Origin: Casuarius casuarius
Taxonomy: Eukaryota > Chordata > Aves > Casuariiformes > Casuariidae
Direction of reading: 5' to 3'
Assembly (NCBI GenBank): GCA_003342895.1
Contig: PTFA01000158.1
Location: 124,001 to 188,000, forward strand
DNA: 64,000 bases
Part shown: positions 49,301 to 61,500 of the stretch, in pieces
Layout of the letters: each line of letters opens with the position of its first letter
How positions within the stretch are numbered: the first letter of the stretch is position 1
Position numbers and translations under genes: made by a program
The notes under the pieces: model-generated
Told to the model about the DNA's origin: nothing
The model's input: the letters and a program-made list of their open reading frames with translations, nothing else
The model's database searches: none

Positions 49301-52300
49301 AGATTTCTGAACAGGTTTCTCCAAACCAGTTAGATTTGGTTATTGTGATTTAATTACTGTATTGCATTGGTTAGTGCAAAAAGGCCACCTCACTGTACCT
49401 CTGGTCTCCAGCATGCATCTCAATTTATGCTGCAAGAATAAGCTAAGGAGGCATAATAAATAACCCACTGAAAAATGGTTACAGTTCTGCACTGCACACA
49501 TCAAATCCTCTGTGCCTCATGAGAATTCTTTTGTTAAAGAACGCATTTTACTTTATCATTAGATCATTAGATTTCACCACTTTATGGTAGAATATTTTGG
49601 CCAGAAGGGGTTGGTGTCATTGTATTTTTTGCACAAGTCTGCCAGGTAGATCATAGGCTGCATATAGGAGAATTGTGACAGTGGTCAGCCTCTGGAAAGC
49701 AGTCTGTTGTCTGTGCCTCTGAATGTCCTCACGAATATGGCAAACATCACAAAGAGCTGTAGAGATAAAATTTAGAGGAATCTGTTAGCTAATTTTAAAA
49801 ATATTCTCCCCCTTCTTTGTTCAATGAATTTCTGAGACAGCAAATGAAGTCTACAACCATGATTTTCTTTTCTCTTGCAGAGCTTCCAATAACTGTGTGT
49901 GTATACACATGACTACATAATAAGTATGTGCTTTTGTGTTTTTATACCAACATACATGATCTAAGAAAGAGCATTAATTAAGACCAAGCAGAGAGAAAGC
50001 ACAACAACATGTAAGACAACATGTAAATCATTCTGACAATTAATATAATTAGTATTAAATGAAGATCTTTGTTGCTGTTTTCCACACTCTAGAAAAGAGT
50101 CTTTTTATCTCTAATTAATCTGTCTTCTAGGGAAGACAGCATAAAAGGAGTGGCTTTTGTTAGCTTCAGATCTGCACTTAATCATGCCAAGGGTTGCTTC
50201 TAGAAGTATTTCAAGAGCTTCCTTTCTCAAGCAAAACTGTGACCCTCTGACAGCTGGAGGGTTTTGCTGGAAAGGATCAGCTGTGAGCTCAAGTTCTGAA
50301 TTTAAATGCTTAAGATGTGAAGCCATATGCCGATAGGCACTTAGAGCCTTGCAGGATCAGGCTCCACATGACCATGGATCATGGTAAGAGTTACAACATT
50401 TGGTTCCTCTGATGCCTTTATAGGTTCAATGCAGTTTTGGCAAGCAAAGTCCTGCCTTGTAATGTTGCAGTAAGGCACCGCTTTAAATCTGAGAGTGAGG
50501 CCTCTAATAAAGACCCAGTTCCCTGTATGTCTTAAGCAATAAAAACATATTTTCTCCCTGCCAGTTTGCAGACTATCCAGGCAGATTTCAAACACTTTTT
50601 GTCATTAACACTACAGAGAGGTAATTCTGTATAGGTATAGTCCTAACTACATCTGTACTAATGAAGTACACAGAGGTATTTTAAGTGTTAAATTGATACT
50701 ATGGGCCACAGTTTTTGGCTTGGGCCAAGTGTTACCTTTGCAAACAAGCCTCAGCCATAGTTCAGCCATTAGCCCAATACAAATGCTATTGACAAGTGTC
50801 ATTTCAATTACGGCCAACATATTTTAGCCTTATGGACATATATCAGTTGGTCTAAAAGCCATAAAACGGACCCTGGACCAATATCAAAGCTAGATATAGC
50901 CATAGGGTCCTTTCCTACAGACACTGACTTTCATGAGTCATCCTGGTGGTGGCAGCTGGACTATTTAATTGGGTTTGTATGACATCTCCATTATCTTTTC
51001 CTAATAACAGAATAATAGCATTGTTTCTGATTCCAGTTTTGAATTTGAGATTTAAATCAATATTTGCCTCTTGGAGAGAAAATAAATAAATAAGAAAAAG
51101 ACTAGGCTTGGCCAAAAAGCAGCCTTCTTTGGTTATTTTTATCTCATATTATTTCTTTATGTCTCTGTTTTCTTTATGTCCCCCTCTGTCACTAATTTAG
51201 TTTTGCTGTTTTTGAGTTTCAGTTAAGTCACTGACCTATTGTTCTTTTAAAACAATTGCTTCTTAGAGTGCTTAACATTTAAGAGGCAATCACAAAATCA
51301 TGACCTAAAAAATAACTTTTACTCTAAAGAACACTTTGATCTTTTTCCACCACTGGTACTTTACAAAATCCAATGAATTTTGCCAGTGTGATTCCTTTCA
51401 GCCAAAGTGAGCAATGAGTATAGAATAATTGTTTTACTTATTGACCAGAAGCTGACCAATTCGCTGTCTGTTTCTCATGCTTTTACCAACATTTGTTAAT
51501 GTTTGAGTTGTGGCTGCTACAGTGGATTTTACTTGATTATAAGAGAATTTTTCTAGCAGCTATGGTTTCATAATTTTATAAAACAGTTTAAATGTCAGAG
51601 CATACTTGAATTGACATTCTATATATTACCTCGGAATTTTTTTTCTATCAATATTAGCTTGTGGATTACTTTGAAAAGGAATTTATTACTGCTTATCAAG
51701 ATGAGATCGATATCACATTTTATAAGAACTTTGTTTCTAGATGCCATATGGCTGGTCTTGCCTTTATTTTCTTCCTCTTCCCTCTCCAGTTTTCATTTCC
51801 TTCCTCTTTATATTGTATCTTGATTTTTATAGTGAATTATAAAAGGATGGTTTTATAGTATGTCTTTAGTATAGCATTTATTGCATTGACCTTGATATTC
51901 TTTGTTATTTAAACCTGGAGGATTTTTATCTCAGGAACAGATCATCTGAGTTCTTGAATGGATCTTATATAAATAATACAGCTCTTCTCTGCTCGTCCTT
52001 GAGATAAAGCTGCTGTTAATTCAGTATTTTTAAATTAAGCTTGATTCTCCTGTCTTTAATTGAGAGTCGAATGCAAAAGAAATAGCAGAAATGCCAAGAA
52101 TTTGACAGCACTGACCCCAAACACCTTGGTCCAGTTCTGAGCAGAGCCCAGCAGAGATGCCCACCAGAGAATGGTGGTGGCTCTGAGCAGTCCTGCTCAG
52201 GTCTGCCTGTTCCCTGGGCATCCAAAGCACTGGTTTGATGTTAAATTCATTTGGTTGCTCAGTGGCCCATACTGCTGCATTTGGGGTTTTTCTTGTTTTA

Positions 52301-55300
52301 ATTCTGCTCAGGTTCCATTTTATATTTCCTCTCTTTACTTCTAAAGTTTACTATTTTTGTTCTCTTTGTGTTGGACTCATTTCAGTCTTTTAAACCTATT
52401 GGTAAATACCTGACCAAAACTTTTAGGGAAGGTACTTTATTCATGTCTAATCTTATTTCTTGATTTCAAATCATGACCTCTGTTCTATATCAGTCTAAGC
52501 AAGAATTGTTTTCTCCCTAGTCATCCTTTACAATTTTTTGTATAAATAAGCAGTCTTGTGTTATATTTTCAAGTAGCTTCTTTGATGTATTGCTTCTGTT
52601 TACTCTCTCTATCCTTATGTCTAGCTAGTTCAAATTCTCCATTACTCTTAATTTGTTTGTTTTTCCCCACAGCGCTCTAAGAGGGGTTTGCTTTGCCTTT
52701 TTATTATTACATCTAATGAGAAAGTAGAAACTGGTTGATAACTTTTCACTGGAACAGTTTTTTTAGAAAATGCTGGTTGCACAAAATTGGCCCTGAAAAA
52801 ACGTCTGAGAGAAACTGGAAATTAGGGATGTCGCTGTTACTTGCGGGAGTCAGAACTTAGGGCTCCCAGTTCCCATAGCATTGCTCTCTACTCAGGGTAA
52901 TCTGTTCCTGCAGAGCTCACAGTTTGAGTGGCTTCAACAGTTTCAGGATCAAGCCTAACAGTGGAAAAAGAGGAGTGTTTTTTTCTTGATTTATGTTTCG
53001 TCCCCAATTGAGAGAATTTTGCCCCCAAAATTCAAAGCTTTTCTTAGCATGAGGAGTACGCTTTTGGCACAGCTTTTATGAATCAGTCTATAGTAAAAGT
53101 GATTATATTACTTTCAAGCAAGCCCCTCCATCCCAGGACGATACCCAATTATAATATCGATGGAGCAGAGCTCAGCAGTTCCTGCTCTCTCCTAACCAGT
53201 GATAGAGCGTTTGCCAGCTGTCTTGCAGTTAAACTCCCTTCCCCTGCTCTACTTATTCTTCTGTTAAGATGTATCCCAACAGGCTGCATCTGTTTCCAAA
53301 GGGATTCTTAATGCCACGCAAACCTCTTCTGAATGCATCAACTTGAGAGCAATTTAGACAAAGCAGACCTGCTCTGGCAGAAGGATGGACCGGTTGAACT
53401 ACCAGTTCCAGAATTCTTCTCTTTGTGCCCAAGGTCTGTGGTCCCCAGCATGTGACTGGCTCCCTGACATTAAGAGTGACATTAGTTGCCTTCTGCATAT
53501 ACCACCTCAAAGGTCTACTAAAAGCCAATTTAATTCAAGTTGAATTTGAATTTAACAGACACAGTAGCTGCGCTTGCCATCTCCTCCATCTGGAGGATCT
53601 GCCCCTTCTTTAATAAAAAACCTCTCCAGTACTGACCAAGTTTCCTAAGTGCTTTGCCCACTTGCCATTACTACTGTTTAGTGGCATCATTTAGATGCTC
53701 TGCTGCCTGTTGAGCCAGAATTTGGCTCAGCACTTTATAAACAAATGATTTAGTGCCATTCCCAGCCACTGCGTTCTCACAGCCTAGCACCTAGACAGAC
53801 TGCTATTGGCAAAGGAAGGACGAGCAAAGCCAGGGCAACACACAGCAGCCATGGGAAAAGTAGTAATGAGTCACAAGTTGTTGCACCCACTATGTACTGA
53901 AAAATGAATAGCTCTTAAATAAAATTTTAAAGTTATATGATAAGCATGCCTTTTGTTCAAATTGCTCAGCAACTGAGCATTTGACTTCTGTTCAGATTGT
54001 ATGATCCACATGGCATGTGCTTGGGGGCACATTTTTCTTGTGAGCCTAGCAGGTGCAGACTGATCCCTGCTCTGCCCTGGGGACTGCCTCTGTGACAAGA
54101 TTTTATTATCTTCAGCCCTACTCCAGAACTTTTGTGGTCTTAAATGTATAGCTGAGGCTCAGTTGGAGTCCTATTGATTGGTATCTGTCACATATGTTGA
54201 GACAACACGTCTCAAGTGTTATTAGTCACTGCTTCTCTGGAGTGGGCTTTCTTCTGTTCTGGGCCACAAATCTGGCTTCAACATTGAAATTCTGTACTCT
54301 TCATTTTTTGCTTTTTTACAGCATAGAGAACAGAGCCTAGACATAAGAAAAAATAGACTATGAGGAGAAGGCAGCAAACAGGGTGTTCAAATCAGGTTTC
54401 ACGGCAGTTTTAATGACTGGGCTCATTGCTTTTTCTAGATCCCTATTAGCTCTGCCCTGTTGCTCACTCTCTTTTCTTCCGTTGTGGCCCCGTAGTGCAG
54501 CAGTGCTGCATCTCATTACCCAGCCTCCGCTGATGCTTATTTCATTGTTCGGAAGCTCTCACAAATGCAGTAATCATTTTGGAGAGGTGATATGTGGCTT
54601 GATTCTCCTTCTGGGGGGAACCAGATTTTCCTCATCGACAACCAAGACTGTCGCTGCTTAACTATCTCAACCCTCTGAATTTTCTTCTGCTTTTTTCAAA
54701 ACCAGGGTCCTTTTCCGCTGATTAACACAGTGCAGATTGCACTCTCCTTTTGTAGCATAATGCCATAATCAAATCAATTTTCAGACCAGGAGCTGTTTGA
54801 TGAAAGCATTTGCCTTTCCAGTCGTGGTGTGGTTGTGGGACACAGGGAGAAGAGACGCCTGCCGTCTTGCAGAGCCTCCATCCTCTCCCGTCACCAGGAG
54901 TACGGCTGATACCACCCTTCCCTCTGCCGCAGGGTGGCTTCACCCCCTTACCCACCTGAGATCAGGTTTTCAAGTGTTATCCTGCCCCACTGGCCAGTAC
55001 TGCAGTTAAGTCCAGCAGAAATGTGGTAAATGGTTTAACTCATGAACTGACTCTTTGGGGAAATAGGCCATTCTCAGGGGTGTTGTGCTGGTTGCCTGAA
55101 CAGACATTTTGTTTTACTGTTGTCTCAGGATCTATTTGTTTACCAGGAAGGAACAGGGAAATTGGTATGACCAAGGAGGGTTTTTTATTCTGCAAAGGGC
55201 AGTTTTTATCAAATGAAAATCACTTTGTTTTTTAACAATTCTGAACCTTATAATTGTGATTCTGCTTTTAAAAATCTCCATGTGACTTATGAAATCAATC

Positions 55301-58300
55301 TCCAGTTCAGGTAATTGAACTGTACAAGTGCTCAATTAATATCAGCAGCAGGAGGTTACCCCACCTCACAGGGAACATCTGACCAGTCAAAGTCGAACGA
55401 CAGCTCACCTAGTGCAAGCAGTGGGTGCATCCCAGCAGCAAGATGTAATAACCGGGTGGAGGTACCTGCTATTTGGGTAGCGAGAGCAGTGCTCTGAGGC
55501 AGAAGAGCCCGGCGAAGGGGATGTTTCACTGACTCACCAGTCTCCATGACACTGCAGAAACAGGCAAGTGATGATGGGAGGCTGGAGGTGGGCCTGTTCA
55601 CTCTACTGTCAAGATGATAATAAGACTTTAAGTCAGCAGGAGCAATTTAGAAGCAAAAGGCATTAGAGCTCGTTATTAATTCCCTAAGGAGTCCAGCTCC
55701 TAATCCAGCTACCTCCTCTCAAAACTTTCAGAGCCTTATGAACATCGATGATAACTGGAAAGAAATGCAAGATGTCGTTTATTGTTCTCCCGTAGACGTG
55801 CAAAAGCTTTTTATTGCTGCCTTGTGTTTGTGCTAGCAAGTGGTTTGCATACTCAGCTGTCTTTGCGCTATGAAAACCCAATTACATGGGTTGAGGGATT
55901 TACAGGAAACATTTTTAAACAGACTAAAGATTTTTTAAAAAGTAGATGTAGCGAAGTAGCTCTGTTGAAAGTAGGAGTTAAAGAGTTACAGGCAACAGAG
56001 TACTATGGCTTGAATATATAATTGCCTTCTGCTCACTATCTGGCATCTTCAAACTGAGACAAAATCACCCTGCCATGAAAGCTGCTGCCCGTAGGGAAAA
56101 AAAGCACAGCCACAGTGGACTGAAGAACACTTTGTGGCAATACCCACAAACAGAAAGCAAAACATAAAACAAAAATCTTGTAAAGGCTGTACAAGGTCTG
56201 GTAGATGTTGGGCATACTTTTTTATTTAGTTAAATATGATGGAGACTGTTCTTGACAGAAGAGTACCTTGGGATGCTGATCCCTTGTACCAGTCAAGACA
56301 AGAAGCTAAGAAATTGAAAGGTTTGGGACAGAAGGGTTTTGGGGAAGAGTTGTGTAATTTCCATTGCTGGTTTTAAAATACAGGAAGCACCTTTCAATCC
56401 TGGGAACATCAGTTGTTCTCCTTAATCTGAGTAGCCTTTGTCTTATGTGCAAGCTTTAATTTAGGAATGGGACATGAATGCATCTCTCCCCACTTCTGCT
56501 GCAGCTGTATACAGGATTTGTAATTTGTAGTCCTTGTCGTCAGTGTGGAGCAGATAAATGGGAGCAGCACAGGGATCTGTAATATATGTACTATCATGTC
56601 GTAGCCGCATGCTTTCGTTTGCTGTTGTTCGTTTTGTTTTCCAGCTAGGATGCACTGGGTCTATTTAGTTTTTCTTCTAGAAAGCTCTTCCTGATTCTCT
56701 TCTGACAAATTTGTTGTTTCTGGGACTTGCATACCCTACGTGCAAGGTAACATGCTGTGTTGTGTGTGTATCTGTGTACGGTATAAGATTAGGGTGTGAC
56801 ATACATAGGGAATAAGGACTGAAAAATTTTACTGCATTGTAGAGGAGTGCATATGAATTATGTTTAGTTGGAGTTCAAAATATAAGATGGTTGAAAGCAA
56901 ATTTTAAGACTGGGGAGTTGTGTTGATTTTTTTTCATAATGATTCCATTTCAGTAAAGGAGAAACAGTAATGATCCAGCAGCCACTTTTGGTACATCAGC
57001 AATGTTGCCATTTACTTCAGAAACTATGCAGCCAGATAAAATTTCTGCTAAGCTTCATGAGGATATTTTTAAGTCTTTTAATAAAGGTTTGCATTAGACT
57101 TAATAATTCATCATTTTACTAATTGTACAGAACTGTCTCTAGACAAATCTCTTTAAGACTTAATCTTAGCAACAATACTTTATTTTTATGTCAGTTCCTA
57201 GAGTAAGAAAGATTTTTTCACACTAGTTTTCCAATCCATATGAATTCAGGAAATTATCTGGGCAATTAAGGCATTAGGTGCTACTCTGATCAAAGTCTCA
57301 AAAAATGCCTGGATTTTCTTTTGCACTACTGTACATTTCTTAGCCTTTGTTGATGTGCCAGATGAACTAAACGAATTAAAATTATCAAATACATGAGATC
57401 AGAAATGGGCTTGCATATTCCATAAACATTTTAAAGTAAGTGTCTTGACATAAAACAAGGAGACTCAGAAATCTGTTTTCTGGCCATTTATAATTTACAG
57501 TAGGAGATGTTTTCCATACTGACTTTCAAATGTCTTCATATACCCAGACTTTTGACTGAGAATGAATTATTAATTTCCCTTAAAATGCTGCTTTCTGTGC
57601 TGTATTTTCTGTTCTAATCGATTTTTGTTTTGTTTGGAGGCACTATGAATTGACTAACTTGTACTTGACCTCTCCATCTTCAGTTGGTTTTGCCTGTTTG
57701 CTTCCATGCTCTGTATGGGACTTGGCTGGAAAGAAGGACATATATTCAATATAAGGGAAAGTGTGAGATTGTAGAACAAGGCATGTGGCCAAAATCCCTA
57801 TTTAGAAGAGCAATTTTTTGTCTTAGTCACATTGCTTATATTTGGCCTCTCACCTGCTGTGAATGCTAGTATCCCGCATGTACACACTTGAAACTTTGGA
57901 TCGCAACTCAAAAGAGGAGTTTGAGAGGCAATTTCTTACCCAAAGCAATATTGGGGAGTGTAAGTGATCCTCAGGAGACATTTTAAGGAGAAAAATAACC
58001 CTCCTAAATCTGTTGCAGTAATTCCTATTGTACTTTTAACATGATACGCATCAGGGTGAAAGAGATGGAGTAGTAAGCCAGCTGTATTACTAGAGAAGAA
58101 ACTTGAGTCCACTGTACATTAAAGTTATAAGCAGCGTTCTCTAGTCTGTGGTTGTATTAAGTAGGCACATTTCCAAGGGGAGCGCTAGGAGCAAAGGAGA
58201 TGTTATCCCTGTGTTAGTCCTTTGCGGTACAGTATGTGCTCTGGGTCATAAGAAGCTACACAACTCACCCTCTACATTTCAGCATCCCTCGTACCAATAA

Positions 58301-61300
58301 TAGAGAAACCTACCAAGAAAAAACACTTATGTTAGAAGAGGAAAGGGAGATTTGTCATAACAAGAAAAAGGCAGCTTAGATTTGATCCAAAATATTTCCA
58401 AATCTAATATATTTTTGGTAATGTAATGCACGGTTGTGACCCAAAATCGTGATCCCCAGATACAAGTTCATGAGCATCTATGTTCCTTTTCAGCACATTG
58501 TTACTGTATCATCATACATGTTTTGGAATATTTTGGAAGAAGGTGCTTTTTGGATGAAAGGTTGAAAGTAGTGAAAGGAAAGCACAAATAAATAGTCGCT
58601 TCATGACGAAACAAGTACTACAGGATTATGCAACTCAGCTACAATGGCAATGCAACATGCTGCCTTTGTAGAAAGAATAAAGAGCTACATGGAGATAAAA
58701 TAGTTTGAATAAAAGTAGATGGACATTGGTCCTGGGAGGATGACAGAATAAATTTAGCAGCATGAAAGAAAAAGATAAATCTTCAAACTGAAAATAAAGT
58801 TGGTTAAAAAACAAAACTGGGTGTTATTAAAAACTGAAAACACTCCTAGAGGTGGTAATGACAATTGGTTTAAAAAAAGAAGAACTGCTGAAATACTCAG
58901 CCACTTTTTTCTTCTAACACTTCATAAAAAGAATAAACTGAAGGACCCAATGTTCAATTTCCACGTGTGAAAAGACAGAAGGAAATTAGTATCCAAGCAG
59001 AATCCATAAGAAACAAGAATGGTGAAAAGCTATTCAATTGCAAAACTAAACAAAGTTTATCCTTAAAAATCTAAAAAAAAAATGAATTAGAAATATCTTT
59101 ATAAATCTGTAAGAAACCTCTTTGAAAGATGGGGAGATATATCAGTGCCTCATCTAAAATCTTGGATCCTAAATTTTGGGAAACTCAAAACATCCAAAAT
59201 CTTCAGTTTGCAATCACCTGAAAAATGAATTATAAAAGGAAAGAGCAAAACTCAGTGGTACAAAGGGCAAAGTAACTTTAGAAGTAGAATGCTAATTAGA
59301 AACAACGTTTTATTTAATTAAAAAGAATTATTCACAAAATAGAAATTATGCTGATTGGAACAAATTTGTTTGAGTAGTAGCAGGATGACTGGATGGTGGC
59401 ACTGGGAATATAATAATCTCTGGATTATGTACAGAGTCAACATGTTAAATACACATACAGGCAAAAAGATAAAGTTCCTGGACATGAGAGAGAGAAGAAA
59501 GTAAATAATGAGGGATTTTTAAGTTATACAACACTCTTCTCAGCAAGCAAAACACTTGGTGAATTACTGAACAGATTGAAAACAAATATAGGTAGGAAAG
59601 CACTCATATAGACTACAGGAGCAGAAAACAACCTAGGAATCCTTCAAAACAGGAAGGACAACATTTGCAAGATAATATGGAATATGGCAGTTATTCTGAA
59701 AATACTTTGAAAGAAAAAAGTGACTTAAGCATTTTATTTATGTATTTGATTTATTTTCAACTGTGGAAGAATGAAAGGAGGTGGTTTTCCTAACAAAATT
59801 AATTCAGAGTCTCAGCTTCACATAAAAAAGACCAACAGAAATTGTCGTCTCAGATGAGACCCGTGTTCCCATGTAGTAAGTATCAGAGTGGTACGTCGAG
59901 GAAAGATATTAGGACTCTGTTTACAATACTTCCTTTTGACTGGATAATAGTCCACTAAGTTAATTACTTATGCTAACCAACTGTGAACCTAACAATTGTT
60001 TTTGCCAACAGTTCATTTAAAAAATGTGGGCATTCATCTTCCTTTGCACTCGCTTTGCAGGCTGCTCAAAGGACTTTATGAAGCAACTGTGTTGGACACG
60101 GCATGTGGGGTTTTCTTTAGGGAATATTGTAATGACACCAGAGGCATAAGAGCAGCAAAGAAAATTAATACATTTCTCTAACTTCATTCTCAAGGCCAAA
60201 TTTAGAGGTAGTGGATAAAAACTGTTATAAAAGATGCTGTTATGGGAAAGGAATGCTTTAGCCTCCTTAATCCATGCATCTCTAAGAACATACAGGCAAG
60301 AGAATGACCATAGCAGGAAAGACCAAAGATCTCCCTAGACCACTAACCTGTCTTCTGTAGTAAGCAACAAAAGGGAGAAGGCAGAGCAATTTCTCATTTT
60401 ATAGAGGAGGTCTAATTGACCTAACTGAGTAAGATTGCCTTCTGATGATTCTGCTGTAACCATTATTGGGATATCTTATTAATCCTCCTTTAAGTCTCAC
60501 CTTAAAAATAGCTTTTGTTGTACAAGAAAAAAACAAAAAAACAAAACCAGAAGGTTAGATAAACTAGATAGGCAGAGACTGCAGCCTAAACAGACGTCCC
60601 ATTTCTTTCTTTCCCTCTATCCCTAAACTATCTCTATCCAACCATTGATTTATTCTCCTACTGTAAACTCAGGATTGTCTCTTTGTTCAGTGGCCATACA
60701 GCACATAATATGGTCTGGCCATCTTTCATGATGTAACATCACATCTCTCATAATACAAATATGTGGTTTAAGTAATGCAAATAACTGATTAGATGGTCTA
60801 TCCCTTAGCGATTCAGCCTATAGTATTGTACTATATCAATTAGTTTATCCCAGTTGCTTCATTTCTGTTACTCTGTAGATTAAATATTCTGTAAATAGCA
60901 GAATTTTTCTTAAGATTCACTTGTAATCTAGCAGTTATGCCTCCAACTTCTCTCTGCACTGAATTTTGACTGCATAGGAACTATAAATTCTGAAACAGGG
61001 AGCTGACCTCTAAACAATATCAAAGGACTGATTGTACTTAAAACTCATGTATTTTAATGATTTTCTTTATCACTGAAGTAGCTGGAACAAGCTCAAGAAA
61101 ACAGGCAGGAATATCTCTCTGCAGCGTTGAACAGCTCAGGGGCTGTCTCGGTCCCACCCAGTGTTTCATCTGACAGGTGCCTGCAGCTTCTCTTGTGCCA
61201 TCTGCATGCTCAGGCTGCTCAAAAACAAAATGAATGTATTCTTCTCATCTATTTTATTAAGAGAAGGATGTACTTGAAAGATAAAATGTGTTTCCACAGT

Positions 61301-61469
61301 GAATATTTATGTGCTGTTGCACATGACAATGTTTTCAATGGTAAAGCAGGTTGGAGGTCCCATTCTTCACTGTCTCCAGCCACTACTATCCCTTCCTCTC
61401 CCCACGTAGACTGTGCTTTATTACCCCTTCAGCTTACTGATTCAGCAGATTGGTGAAAAGTTCATAGTT

Positions 61470-61500
61470 AAAAAAAAAAAAAAAAGGAAAAAGAAGAAGA
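61470..61500 (+). repeat. Poly-A run followed by AAG repeats
   Basis: Sixteen A's, then GGAAAAAGAAGAAGAAG. It could be the tail of a retroposed copy, but nothing recognisable precedes it. No flanking direct repeat was found. Confidence 0.85.

Noticed and set aside
50335..50375. CTTGCAGGATCAGGCTC, resembling a sauropsid repeat tail
   Set aside because: The match is only about 17 bases long, with nothing recognisable on either side. Too short to annotate.
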